From Conchocele bisecta (taxonomy: Eukaryota; Mollusca; Bivalvia; Lucinida; Thyasiridae): a DNA stretch of 64,000 bases. Of this stretch, positions 11,066 to 21,774 are shown one piece after another. The stretch is from NCBI GenBank assembly GCA_029237695.1, contig CM055275.1:5881131-5945130 (forward strand), written 5' to 3'. The notes beneath the pieces were generated by a model. The model had not been told where the DNA came from. It saw nothing but the letters and a program-made list of their open reading frames with translations, and searched no databases. Made by a program: the position numbers and the translations under genes. Numbering within the stretch: the first letter of the stretch is position 1; every line of letters starts with the position of its first letter.

Positions 11066-11257
11066 TTGTGGCTGCGACTGGAGACATGGGGCTTATGGGA
11101 TTAGTGACCAATGGAGCTTCTGAATAAATAGTACACGCCTATTGACTGGAAATGATCTATATTGGTTGCCAGAACCATGACTATTATTTCATTGATGGAA
11201 TAGTGAACAGTGAACAGACTGCCCGGATAAGCCCAGTTTCTCCAGTCACGACCACAT
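11066..11257. mobile_element. Family B MITE, internally deleted
   Basis: Ends GTGGCTGCGACTGGAGACAT and TTTCTCCAGTCACGACCACA are inverted copies. The interior contains TTCATTGATGGAATAGTGAA, the reverse complement of a B interior block, but the central hairpin is missing. Confidence 0.7.
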
Positions 11258-11454
11258 TTCTGTTCATCATTTCAAAATTCTCGGTACCCTCAAATTCAAT
11301 TACACAGTTCACAATTCCGTGTTTCAAACTAAACGTGTAAACTCGGCATCAATCTGTTTTCCATGGCACGAAACGCTAAAGTTCAGTCATACACGTTTTT
11401 AAGACGTTTTTAGCTCGGTATGCAATAACGCCAAGCTCGATTAACGGAGAAATA

Positions 11455-11900
11455 TGGAACAGTATCTGCTTTCTGCATTAAGCCAAGGAAGGAAAATTCA
11501 ACACTCGTTTACTATGAATTCAATGACAGAGCATAGCTACTGTTCCACGTTTTTCTGCCGACGAACTTTTGGCTATTAAACACATTAAATCTAAAAAAGA
11601 TTTAAAAGTAAGTACATTTTTATCAATAACAAAAAAGTCACCCTCCCCCCAAAAAAATTAATTTGATGAAATTTCATGAAATATTGATTTTATTGCGAAA
11701 AAATGATTTTCCTATGGGAATTTAACATGGGTGCTAAAAATAGATTTTTGAAATATTTTTTTTATTTGTGGACCGATTTTCAAAATATAACTTTTGTTTT
11801 CTTAGTTACATCATTTTCAAGCTATCTCGCCAGGCTTAGGAGTCAATTTTCATTTTTTTTTCGTTTTTTGATCCTTCAGGATGAAAAAGTAGTTATTTCC
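11455..11900 (+). mobile_element. Family V repeat
   Basis: TTTTGGCTATTAAACACATT, AAGTAAGTACATTTTTATCA, TTTGATGAAATTTCATGAAA and GGGAATTTAACATGGGTG occur in the same order as in 50990-51350. The last blocks also match the long inverted repeat at 56350-56985. The 96-codon frame at 11703-11993 crosses this repeat and family W and is not a gene. Confidence 0.65.
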
Positions 11901-11902
11901 CT

Positions 11903-12215
11903 TTGCGAATCTATTTATAGAGATCCGGTCCCATGTGGTATTGTAGCGTTCATTTCTTACTTAGTACAACCATTGATATTGCGAACAGAGTAGACCCAGA
12001 CCAGACTGCACAGCTGTGCAGTCTGATCTGAGCCTACACTGTTTGCAATAACATTAATAAGTGTGAAAATATGAATCTGGCAAATAATTTAGTCCCAGAT
12101 TAGATTTCGTAGATATGTAGGATGATCTGGATGAACACTATTCGAATTCACTATAATGCTCCTCGTTATAACAATTCATGCTGCATTCGCCCTTTTTACA
12201 ATCACTAAGGCCGTA
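11903..12215 (+). mobile_element. Family W MITE
   Basis: GCGAATCTATTTATAGAGAT and CCGGTCCC form the left end. A hairpin CAGACTGCACAGCTGTGCAG is followed by GCAATAACATTAATAAGTGT and TGAATCTGGCAAATAATTTA. The same blocks, in the same order, are in 25758-26112. A separate right-end fragment (GGACCGGATTTATATAAATA) lies at 12768-12830. Confidence 0.7.
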
Positions 12216-12314
12216 AACTTAAGGAGACAGTGTTTATAAGCGCTTGCACTTACTACTGAATCCTTTTCACAAATTGTACCGCATTGTCGTGATTGATAAA
12301 TAGAGACTACATAT

Positions 12315-12440
12315 GCTAGTGTCTTTTGATATCAAGTTTATCAGGAAAGGCTAGGAAACGCGTAGGAATTCCGAGGCTTGCCGAGGAATTCCTACCGTTT
12401 CCGAGCCGAGCCTGATAAACTTGATATCAAAAGACACTAG
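12315..12440. mobile_element. Family J palindrome
   Basis: CTAGTGTCTTTTGATATCAA opens and its exact complement closes the element. The arms run about 58 bp through GGCTAGGAAACGCGTAGGAA with a few mismatches, around the centre CCGAGGCTTGCCGAGG. Half copies lie at 851, 15702 and 36133. Confidence 0.85.
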
Positions 12441-12767
12441 CCTGGTATTCTATTTATCAGGTAACGTTTTATGCTCGAACATGACATTAGATGACGTCGT
12501 ATTATATGGACAGAACGAAGACTTGTTTACGTTGCGTCATTACACTGACGTCATTCGGTAACGTCACGTGACGTCATCCGACGAATGGAACGTCAGTTTT
12601 CACTTCATTGCAACCCGGATGTTTATATCAGGGCAATGCCTGATACAACAATATGTTATCAGTCAGTACGTATTCGGTCAATGAAAACCATGTTACCTAA
12701 TACATTTGTATATACGTTACTACATGTATCTGTGTAAAAATGTGAATACAATATTGTTTAAACTAAG
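12441..12767. other. No recognised gene
   Basis: CpG-containing sequence with repeated TGACGTCAT-like motifs around 12492-12590 (GACGTCGTATT, TGACGTCATTCG, GTGACGTCATCC). No frame or repeat family is recognised. Confidence 0.4.
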
Positions 12768-12952
12768 GCCGTAAACTATACAATTTGGACCGGATTTATA
12801 TAAATAAATGTGAAGTACGCTTACTCATTTATTGCAAAAAAGGTCTACTCTACTAGGTTTCTTCATCAAACTGATTGATTTCGAGTTGATATTGCCAATA
12901 GATGTTCAGAAACGTTGACATCGTGGCAAGATTAACGCAGGCGGTGGTGTAC
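12768..12952. mobile_element. Family W end next to a half copy of family F
   Basis: The W right end GGACCGGATTTATATAAATA is followed by an F half (12868-12952: TTTCGAGTTGATATTGCCAA, GATTAACGCAGGCGGTGG). The F central hairpin is absent. Confidence 0.55.
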
Positions 12953-13130
12953 AACTGCAATGCATGGTGACGTGGATATGTCATAAATTATATGATCCAA
13001 CAGTTGTGATAATTGAGCCATGGAATGGAAATTTAACCCAATGTTGACACAGTCGCAGATATGTTTTTACACATGGACTAAAGCATATAGTATTCCACAA
13101 ATTAGCTTTCCCAGTTTGTACACAAGGTAC

Positions 13131-13393
13131 TACAGTGGGGTCAGCGTGTAAGTGCACACACGAACGAACACGACAGGTTGGTTCGCTACCTACCCAAAGT
13201 GTATGTTGTTACCACTCAGTTGAACCGTCTCGCCGAGACGGTTCAACTGAGTGGTAACAACATACACTTTTGATGCGAAATGAGAAAAATGCAGAAAAAT
13301 ATTTACTTTTTTTTATACATGAAATACAGTGGGGTCAGCGTTCCAACCTGACGTGTTCGTTCGTGTGTGCACTTACCCGCTGACCCCACTGTA
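13131..13393 (+). mobile_element. Composite C-D-C foldback element, copy 2
   Basis: The order is C half (TACAGTGGGGTCAGCGTGTA ... GGTTGG), TTCGCTACC spacer, D hairpin (13198-13273), spacer GAAATGAGAAAAATGCAGAA, then a second C copy that ends CTGACCCCACTGTA. It is the same arrangement as 7551-7837, inverted. The last C copy has lost much of its left arm. Confidence 0.8.
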
Positions 13394-13809
13394 CACTATG
13401 CGATAAATATACAAATACCGCTATAGAACCCATGTTAATCGATCATTACATATTGAATATATGATGCTTTACTTATGCCATCTACAATCAGTGTTGATTT
13501 ACGAAAAATAAAAGTAGCAGAGAATAGCAAAATGTGTTGTCATTGGTTAGTTTATATAGGAAACGTCAATGGTTGTGGTGGACCTAAACAAATGTTTCGA
13601 TGTGAAAGGTAGACCCGGTGCTTATTACTTGTATCGTTTAGCTAGAGTGATCTGACATTATCCGACATGGATCTTGTCAGATATGGAGATTGAAGATTTA
13701 TATCGGGAGATAGGAGGAAATTACCGACATAATCTTGATAATGTATACAGGATAACATGGGGATAGTATATTGAGACAGACCATGTTATTTTATACATCG
13801 GAATATACA
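13394..13809. other. No recognised gene
   Basis: AT-rich sequence without recognised frames or repeat families. Confidence 0.4.
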
Positions 13810-14200
13810 CAAGGTGCATGCTCACGTGGTTACAACAACAACAACGTCGCCTACTCCAAAGTAAGTATTATTTGATATTTTCCTTAATATGCAACGGATT
13901 TTGATGAAATATGGCACAGAAAACGCGTCTTCATGAGCTGCATTTGGTGGTGTGGTCTATGGAGTTTGGCACAGACATATGTCGTTTTTGCGAAGAATCG
14001 ATTTCTGTGTCTTCGCAAAAACGACAGAAGTTTGGGCGAAAATAAAGAGACCACCAAACAAATGTAGCTTAACAAGACGCGTTTGATGCGACATATTACA
14101 TTACAATCCGTTACGTAATAAGGACACTATACAAGAATACGTACTTTGAATATGTACGTATTGTTGTTGTTGTTAGTACCACGTGATCATGCACCTTGTA
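13810..14200. mobile_element. Family H MITE
   Basis: Ends are AAGGTGCATGCTCACGTGGT and ACCACGTGATCATGCACCTT, inverted. Both flanks read TATACAC, suggesting a target duplication of 7-8 bp. The interior carries TCTTCATGAGCTGCATTTGG and a TTTTTGCGAAGAATCGATTT hairpin. Confidence 0.8.
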
Positions 14201-14213
14201 TACACACGACCGC

Positions 14214-14402
14214 TGGCTCTGATTTGCCAATATTTGTCAACGTATCTATTACAAAATACTTGAATATTGTGCCTGAAAACAAGCAACTGAATTGGCTGAG
14301 CCTGAGCTGTGATACAGGTTAGGCACAGCCAATCAAACTGCTTGATTGCGAGTTGTCAATAGATGTTCAAAAACGTTGACATATTGGCAAAATTAACGCA
14401 AT
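14214..14402. mobile_element. Family F MITE
   Basis: GGCTGAGCCTGAGCTGTGAT and its complement form the hairpin. The left flank is TTTGCCAATATTTGTCAACG and the right flank ATATTGGCAAAATTAACGCA. Confidence 0.75.
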
Positions 14403-14860
14403 TTACCCTGATGTTTTAAAATGTTTTTTTTTTGACTGACAAATTGTACTGTTTACAACATTTACATGGCTAGTCTGGTCGCTTTGCCCTTGCTCAACGC
14501 TGCTGGCGTCTTTGTGCTTATGTTTGCTGTTTTTCTTGGGTATGTCGGTTTGTTTGAAACTTGTTGATTATGAGTTGCTTCAGTCATGTCAGTTTTGTTT
14601 GCGGTTTTGTCCACACGTTCGTGATCGTTGTCTGACAGTGTTGTTTGTACAATAGCAGCAGAATACCCGAAGGTGATCGACGATTCCAGGTAAAACGAAA
14701 TGTATTAATTTAAGACAATATACCACAGGCACTTGTCGTACTTGTTGTTCCATTTCGGAACCAGAAATGAACGTGGTCCCAACGTGGGCATCACGTGGTC
14801 CAAACGTGGTCCAAACGTGGGTCAAATGTGGACCATTCGTGAGTCAAACGTGTTTCTAGC
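14403..14860. other. No recognised gene; short GTGGTCCAAAC repeat
   Basis: A 12-13-bp tandem motif (CGTGGTCCAAACGTGGTCCA) runs over 14769-14848 with decay. The rest is unrecognised. Confidence 0.5.
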
Positions 14861-14867
14861 AAGACAA

Positions 14868-14996
14868 TGCAGCCTATGCTCAATAAATGTAAATTCAATA
14901 ATTGTTTACAAGAAAACGTTGTTAATGTGGAATTTACATATAATAATTTTGCACGAACATTTTAGTTGTACGAAGTTTAGTGAAACGGGCCCCCGG
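14868..14996 (+). mobile_element. Family G half copy
   Basis: CAGCCTATGCTCAATAAATG through GTTGTACGAAGTTTAGTGAA and a final ACGGGCCCCC is the right half of a G element. The left arm is missing. Confidence 0.7.
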
Positions 14997-15200
14997 TGCA
15001 CAGATTGGCGAGATAGCAATATCATAATGATTCCATTGATATGGGAAAGCTGGCCGCCAACATATATTATTCATACGCCAGGGTAATTTATCAAGTCATA
15101 CAATAATGCCACCGATATCAATGCATTTCCCATGGGGCGGTATTGTTGCTTGATTCGGACATGTCTCCCGTGAAATCATGTAAGGCAATGGAATACATGT

Positions 15201-15303
15201 ACAGTGGGGTCAGCGTGCAAGTGCACACAATAACGAACACGACATGTTGGAACCAACCTGTCGTGTTCGTTCGTGTGTGTACTTACACGCTGACCCCACT
15301 GTA
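15201..15303. mobile_element. Family C palindrome
   Basis: ACAGTGGGGTCAGCGTGCAA meets its complement at GTTGGAACCAAC, giving a palindrome of about 103 bp with roughly 50-bp arms and only a few mismatches. TA flanks both ends. Confidence 0.85.
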
Positions 15304-15645
15304 CTATACTGTACGCGTAACTTTGTTCGTCGATGTTTAATTTTCGCGATTAACGAGCAGCTGATTTAGGTACTACACTGTGCACAGAATTATGTTCGTC
15401 GATGTTTAATTTTCGCCATTAACGAGCAGCTGATTTATGTACTATACTGTACACAATAGTATGTTCGTCGATGTTTAATTTTCGCGATTAACGAGCAGCT
15501 GATTTAGGCAATATACTGTATACAGAATTACGTTAATCGTTGTTTAATTTTCGCGATTAACGGTTAATCTGATTTAGGTACTATACTGTACACAGAATTA
15601 TTTTTTAATTTTCGCGATTTACTAGGGACTGATTTAGGTTCGATC
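15298..15645 (+). repeat. ~70-bp tandem repeat, 5 units
   Basis: Units contain TACTATACTGTACACAGAAT, TATGTTCGTCGATGTTTAAT and TTTCGCGATTAACGAGCAGC, and decay toward the 3' end. The array begins at the right edge of the family C element. Confidence 0.85.
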
Positions 15646-15701
15646 GGCTTGTAAGCAACGCGAACATATATCATATAGCATACCCGTGTGTTAATATGTT
15701 A

Positions 15702-15792
15702 TCTGGCTCGGCTGGGAAATGGTAGGAATTCATCTAGGAATCCCTACGCGTTTCCTAGCCTTGCCTGATAAACGTCATTCAAAAAAACACCT
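15702..15792 (-). mobile_element. Family J half copy
   Basis: CTGGCTCGGCTGGGAAATGG, CCTACGCGTTTCCTAGCCTT and CCTGATAAAC match one arm and the centre of family J. Confidence 0.6.
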
Positions 15793-15862
15793 GCGATTCA
15801 CCACGTGTATGTACATTTAGATGAACATATCAAACACTGGTGAATATTGACGCTCATGATCT

Positions 15863-16106
15863 GGGGGCCGTTTCACTAAACTTCGTACGACTAAAATGTT
15901 CGTAAGTACAAAATGATGGTAGTCTGTAAATATCACATTAACAATGTTTTCTTGTAACCAATTATTGGATTTACATGTATTGAGCATAGGCTGCATAAGC
16001 AGCCTATGTTCAATAAATGTAAATCCATTAATTGCAACTTCAAGACGATCCGAAATTTTCACTTACGAACATTTTAGTCGTACAAAGTTTAGTGAAACGG
16101 CCCCCA
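15863..16106. mobile_element. Family G MITE
   Basis: The outer ends GGGGGCCGTTTCACTAAACT and AGTTTAGTGAAACGGCCCCC are inverted. A central hairpin, ATTGAGCATAGGCTGCATAA and complement, is flanked by TTTCTTGTAACCAATTATTG. It is about 240 bp and non-coding. Confidence 0.85.
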
Positions 16107-17169
16107 GCACACGTGTGTTATCATTGAAATCCATAGCGTGTTAATAACGGAAATATCGGGCCTAGGCTTATCAAATATGCATGATTTCCATTACGAATAC
16201 GTAGAGTACATATGAAAACAGGCAAAACAACCAACGCATATCCTGATCAGCACGTTCTACTGTGTTGCATAAGCATAGTTCTCAGTGTTTGTCTTATTAC
16301 AAATGTGAAAGAACAACAGCAATATAACTGTACCACGACTTCGGTATATTAAGAATGTTTCCCGTTCTGATTGGTAAAATATGACGCAGTTCTGGTTACC
16401 ATAGTTACAGCGTGTTATTTGTTCTAAAGTACGGTCAGCGTTACCGTGACGATCCATGACAGATGTATTATCGATTCCTCGTGTGGATAGACACTAAATA
16501 TACCTCGGGAGACGGAAATGTACAATTAGAGTTGGATATACACAACAGCCAGCGTTAATCTTGCACAGAGTATCGATATACAGTCCAAATGTGTTCCTGG
16601 TTCCACAAACGAGCGGCTGGTTATCGTGTATACATTGTTTTAGGAGTATACACAATGTGTTTTCGTTGGTTTAAAGGTGACATCTAATTAAAAACAACGA
16701 AAACTCGGTCAAAACGATGCGTTGCAAAAAACGATAGGCGTTTAAATAGTTGAATGCCGGGTATTTAATCGTATTCACGTACACAAATAACGATACTCAT
16801 TTCAATGTATATCGGTGTATAAACATTCATGTTCCAGTCGCTTTCGTTTGTTTCGTTTGGGAACGTTCAACAACGTGGAATTGTTAAACACATCTTTCGG
16901 GTTTAGATGCATACATATCTGTCATTGAATTTGGTTCACACAGACAGTTTGGGATTTATTTTCATGCGTCTCCGCCCAATTTAATTCAATCGACAGCCCC
17001 TATTTATACCAACAATGAATCTCCCCGCGAGTTAGCTATTAATAAAGGGGTTTTGAAAGCTTTATTTGAATTCCTTAAATTTGAAACGGCAAATACAATT
17101 TGTATTGCAAATAGACGAGGCTGGCTCGAGGGAATATTTACTTGCTTATGGGTGTACTTTATTATAATT
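16107..17169. other. No recognised gene
   Basis: No domain-bearing frame, splice pattern or repeat family was seen in this kilobase. Confidence 0.4.
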
Positions 17170-17405
17170 TGCGGCTGTGACTGAACAAAATGGGGCTTCT
17201 GTGTTTTGCGATCAGTGTATATCCAGATCAGATTGTGCATCCGCGCAATCTGATCAGGATCTGCCCTGTTCGCTATTCCATCAATGAAACACCGGTCATG
17301 CTTCAAACAAGCAATTCGTTATCATGCTACCGGAGTGTGCTATTCGATCAGAAGCTACACCGGTCGCAAATCGCATAAGCCCCATTTCTGCAGTCACAGC
17401 GACAT
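17170..17405. mobile_element. Family B MITE
   Basis: Ends TGCGGCTGTGACTGAACAAA and TTTCTGCAGTCACAGCGACA. A hairpin ATCCAGATCAGATTGTGCAT is followed by CATCAATGAAACACCGGTCA and the GCTACCGGAGTGTGCTATTC block. It is a full-length copy. Confidence 0.85.
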
Positions 17406-17630
17406 ATTAGTTTTCATTATGACGGTAATGGGGAACGGGTTATCTAAACAAACAAGAATATTTGACTTGCCGTGTTTATGTTTGATGATCAATGTTGGTG
17501 CTTTTTTATTTTTATACAGCTGGTGTAGAGCTTTATAATGTGTAAATTAAATGACTGTGGTTTTACGTCCGTTCAACTTCAAGAAAAACTGTATTATACA
17601 GACGGGAATGCAGCTGTATGTGGGGCAATT

Positions 17631-17851
17631 TACAGTGAAACCTCTCTAAACCGGACACCCTGGGAGATCCCCAGGGTGTCCGGATTAGAGAGGTTTCACT
17701 GTAAATCAGGTATTTGATCATTCTGAGAATTAGTTGCATGTTGTGCAATCACGAACAGACAATATGACATGAGATAAATGACCAAGAAACTCATCACAAA
17801 TAAGATCACATACGTTTTATTTGTGTCCGGTTTAGAGAGATTCCACTGTAC
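17631..17851. mobile_element. Family I pogo/Tigger-like MITE
   Basis: TACAGTGAAACCTCTCTAAA leads into a 72-bp hairpin (17631-17702) with the arm CCGGACACCCTGGG. A body of about 125 bp (CAATCACGAACAGACA, AATAAGATCACATACG) ends with a third terminal copy, GTTTAGAGAGATTCCACTGT. CAGTGGAACCTC-type ends with TA flanks are typical of pogo-like Tc1/mariner relatives. Confidence 0.75.
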
Positions 17852-18016
17852 ATACAGTACTAAACTGTCAGTCCTTTCTTTTGGCAATGAAAGACGGTAT
17901 CCTGATCTTGTGTCAGGCACATTTCCTATATCCGATCACGTGACCGCAGTGAATCTCGATAATGGTCATCTTTAAGCTATGAATCCTTAGGATGGATTCA
18001 TCGTTAAGATACTCAT

Positions 18017-18179
18017 ATGTGGCTGTGACTGGAGACTGGGCTTATGGGATTTGTGACCAGTGTAGCTCCAGATCAAACAGCACACAGCCACATAACGAGC
18101 TATATCGCGGATGCACAGGCTGATCTGGATCTACAATGGTCGCAAAACCCATAAGCTCCATTTCTCCATCCACAGCTAC
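18017..18179. mobile_element. Family B MITE, rearranged
   Basis: GTGGCTGTGACTGGAGACTG begins the element and ATTTCTCCATCCACAGCTAC ends it. The interior is shortened to GCTCCAGATCAAACAGCACA plus half of the central hairpin. Confidence 0.75.
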
Positions 18180-18354
18180 GAATGCATTTAACATGTGTAA
18201 GTTGCGATGGTTGTCGGGTCAACTGGTTGGATACAGGTCGGCTGCTTGATATTTATTTTTGTATTCATTTGGCTGTTGAATGCTTTGCTTGTTTGGTTGG
18301 AGAGTTGGTTGGCTAAATGAAGTTTATTTTATTTTGGTTGAATCTTGTCAATAC

Positions 18355-18574
18355 AGTGGAACCTCTCTAAACCGGACACCATGTGAGGTGCCCAGGGTGT
18401 CCGGTATAGATATCTTCCGCCGTAAATCAGGGATCTGGTCACCCCAACATTTGATTTAGTACTTTGCGATCACGAACAGACAGAGTCGTCCGTCGGCGAT
18501 AAATAACAGTGCAACCCATCAAAATTAACCACACATGGATGCAAAGGGTGCTCGATGGAGAGAGGTTCCACTGT
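18355..18574. mobile_element. Family I pogo/Tigger-like MITE
   Basis: Same plan as 17631-17851: hairpin (ACAGTGGAACCTCTCTAAAC and a mutated complement), body with TTTGCGATCACGAACAGACA and a reduced interior, then the third end GGAGAGAGGTTCCACTGT. Confidence 0.75.
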
Positions 18575-20185
18575 TTATATTTCAGAATATATAACACATG
18601 CATAAAATCATAAATCATTGTCATATAAGACATTATATCCTGCTGTTCAACTTGTTTCAATTAATCAAAATAAGTTGCAAATAACCGAACAACTCGCTCG
18701 TGTATAATTTACAAAACGTTTCTGAAACCCGAATACATTTTACACATGTGTGTTGTGTTCCACTTGGCCCCACAAAGGATTCCCGACCCCTTTGTAGCTG
18801 CCGAGGTCATACGCAGCACAGATGGGGGCCGATCTTGTTTCCTGCTCAATATACAACAGCTGCTTTCCCAAGCGTCCGCCTGATGTTGCTCGTGTTGTCA
18901 TGTGATCACAACATGGCGGACAGTGATTTTACGACAATACGGATGATCAGCTTATTGCGTTTTGTTTACTTTGTTGGTTTTGTAACTTGACTACCTGTAC
19001 CAAATATGATTCTTTCTTAGCCAGCGATATTCGAATATATTGTAGTATAGATTCATGTCATGTCTACATATTAAAATCGGTAAATCTGCAGTAATACAAG
19101 TAGATTATCGATCACGCAATGTTAACTCTCCCTCTTAAGTAACGAGAATGGACTGTGATACGTAAATTTTCCGACCATGACGATGTTTTTCAGACTTGCC
19201 CATTTATAAGAAGGGGATGTGTTTGTTTATGAAAAACATAAGAAACGTTCTTGAAAACGTGTAGATCCTGATGAGACGGCTCGTCACGAGCCGGCTCATC
19301 TGGATCTACACTGTTTACAAATACTGTTAAAGAGGTATGTAGTGTTGAACAGATAAATCTGAATTACAAGTAGATGTTAACAGATGCAATGTTATTGCAA
19401 TCATGCAATGTTAACAGATGCAGTAATTATTCGATCCCAGATAAGAAAGCTAACATCGAAATTGCTCGTTTCGTTATTATGTAAATTGATATTAAGATTA
19501 CGTAGTGCACATTCAAACAGAGCTTGTGCATTGTACTTACAAGTTGTTCAAATAGGGTTTGTAGAACAGAACATTTGCAATATTCTCAGACCACACAGTG
19601 GTATATGAATACATACAGGTACAGAATAATTTGTATTATCAACAACAACAACATGGCGGACAATAAATATGTATCCAAATATGTTGAAAATAGAATTTAC
19701 TTATACTTAATTTTGGCTGGAATAAATCGTGTGTTATCACCAATATTGAGCATGACTTTTGTAGAAAGAACGTAGTTGGGGATAAATTTGCAAGAATTGA
19801 AACCATGTGATTATGACGCAATGGGGCTGGTACTGTTAGTTTGTTTTTGCAGTAAATGTAACAAAATCAATGTCGGTTCATGATGCAATCAAAATTAGTG
19901 AAACTGATATTTACCTCAGACGTCTAATTGGATGTAATTTGTTTTTACATTGCAACCAGTGTATCACGCAGACTATGCATCTGCGCAATCTGAACAGTAT
20001 ATACATCGTTAGACAACGAATATCCAGTCGACGAGGTCTAATTCGTATGACACATCCTATAATCTGAAATGGCATCAATCAATATTTAAATATCATCAGA
20101 CTGCAAGGTTTAGTAGCTGATTTGGATCTACAAGGATATTTTAAAAAACATTAAATTGCAGCATAGCATGGATTAATCCGTTCAG
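18575..20185. other. No recognised gene
   Basis: Frames of 60-96 codons occur without domains. One short hairpin (GAGACGGCTCGTCACGAGCC) lies at 19272-19291. A small block, AACAACAACAACATGGCGGA, recalls family H ends. No CELF RRM1 exon was found in this stretch. Confidence 0.4.
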
Positions 20186-20191
20186 ACCTAC

Positions 20192-20375
20192 ACTGCCCTC
20201 CCAAGTCAAACTGCAGTACCTGTTAAACTTCAGTATCTGCACTATGATGCTATGCTATGCTATGCTGACCCTGTGCAATCATCCCCAGGTGGGGATGATT
20301 GCACAGGGTCAGCATAGCATCATAGTGCAGATACTGCAGTTTAACAGATACTGCAGTTTGACTTGGGAGGGCAGT
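20192..20375. repeat. Long asymmetric palindrome
   Basis: ACTGCCCTCCCAAGTCAAAC on the left is mirrored by GTTTGACTTGGGAGGGCAGT on the right. The arms continue through CAGTATCTGCACTATGATGC and CCCTGTGCAATCATCCCC to the centre AGGTGG. The left arm has extra ATGCT units; the right arm has an extra AGATACTGCAG segment. Confidence 0.85.
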
Positions 20376-20686
20376 ACATGCCACAAACATTTGCAAACAC
20401 TGTAGATGCAGATGATCAGGCTCTTAACGAGCAGTGATTGTCAGTATTTTAAGAACTTCAAACACTACCCATTTGTTATTAATGAGATAGTTCTAAATTA
20501 GCATTGAGCAAACCATGAGGTAGTCTAATTATATTTAGAATGGCAATTGTGCAACACATATGTGTTTTGTACGTTTAAGGACGTTAATCAATAATATTAA
20601 TAATAATAATAATAATAAATGTAGACAAATATTGCCTATATGGATAAAAGTAGAAATACACAAACTAATGGCAATTTAATTAATTT
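20376..20686. other. No recognised gene; AAT microsatellite
   Basis: A short (AAT)n run lies near 20592-20618. Nothing else is recognised. Confidence 0.5.
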
Positions 20687-20926
20687 GGGCCCGTTTCACT
20701 AAACTTCGTACAACTGAAATATGTTCGTAAGTGCAAACTTATGATAGTCTGTAAATGTCACATTAACAATGTTTTCTTGTAAACAATTATTTGATTTACA
20801 CTTATTGAGCATAGGCTGGCAGCCTATGCTCAATAAATGTAAATCCATCAATTGAAATTTACAGACGATCACAAATTTGCACTTACGAACATTTTTGTCG
20901 TACGAAGTTTAATGAAACGGTCCCCT
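20687..20926. mobile_element. Family G MITE
   Basis: The ends GGGCCCGTTTCACTAAACTT and AAGTTTAATGAAACGGTCCC are inverted. The central hairpin is TGAGCATAGGCTGGCAGCCT. Same length and order as the copy at 15863. Confidence 0.85.
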
Positions 20927-20934
20927 GGATATAC

Positions 20935-21250
20935 AGTGTTTGCAAATATTGTCTTCATAGTCTCTACGGTTTGATTCATCTAGATCTACTGTGTTTGCAA
21001 ATAGTGACTTTATGTTATCTACGTTTCGACTCATCCCGATCTGCAATGTTTGCTAATATTCATTTGTATAGTATTTACGGTTCGACTCATCTCGATCTAC
21101 ACTGTTTGCAAATAGCAGCTTTATGCTATCTACCGTTCGACTCATCTGCATTTACACTGTTCGCAAATATTGTCGTTATGGTATATACGGTTAAACTCAT
21201 CTGGATCTACACGATTTGCAAATATTGGTTTTATGTTATCTACGGTTGAA
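20935..21250 (+). repeat. ~60-bp tandem repeat, 5 units
   Basis: Each unit contains TTTGCAAATATTG, a TTATG(T/C)TATCTACGGTT block and CGACTCATCTGGATCTACAC, with scattered changes. The array ends just before the non-repetitive stretch that leads to the ATG exon at 21775. Confidence 0.85.
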
Positions 21251-21774
21251 ATGGCTACACCTTAACTCCTTTGTCCCTGCAGCAAGTCAAAATTTAGCGC
21301 GTTTTCCGACAGATGCCGTTAAAATCGGAAACAGCTGTCGTAACCAACTACCACCTTCAACAAAGGGGCCGAACCCACGCTTCGGTGAAGTCGGCAAACT
21401 TTTCAACACTTTTAGCAATTGTCCCCCGAGCGTTGAAAGTGTGAACAACTTTTATCAGGAGCCGACTATATCAGCTGCCGATTTTTCACAGGGACTTCAT
21501 ACCTGCTTGCAGCACTGTGAGGAAAGGTTGAACTAGTTTTAAAAGTCTATGATCGTGGAGATTAATCATTAGTAACGATACATCGATTTAGATTACAAGT
21601 TTCAAGGGATATCGTCAGTTATTGGACAGTTGAGAATTAATCAATAGTAAGGAAGGAGAAATCGATTTCAAAGAACAGTTGGAGGAACTTTCTCACAAAG
21701 GATTAGTGTTGGCATTCGGTTTGACAGAGATTGTAAGACTTTGTTTGAGTTTTGCGACTGGATAAGGATACAGA
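21251..21774 (+). promoter_or_regulatory. Possible 5' leader / upstream region of the 21775 exon
   Basis: This stretch is free of the repeat families that fill the rest of the window, and it directly precedes an ATG exon. An in-frame TAA lies 12 bases before the ATG. A short frame ending at 21536 has no recognised domain. The lack of repeats and its position suggest an untranslated leader or promoter region. No TATA box or other core element is claimed. Confidence 0.35.

Noticed and set aside
7551..13393. Repeated palindromes that could be read as a CRISPR array
   Set aside because: Spacing and orientation are irregular, the genome is eukaryotic, and the units are TA-flanked foldback elements.
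18700..18990. 96-codon frame
   Set aside because: Composition and lack of a recognised domain suggest chance. No splice pattern supports it.
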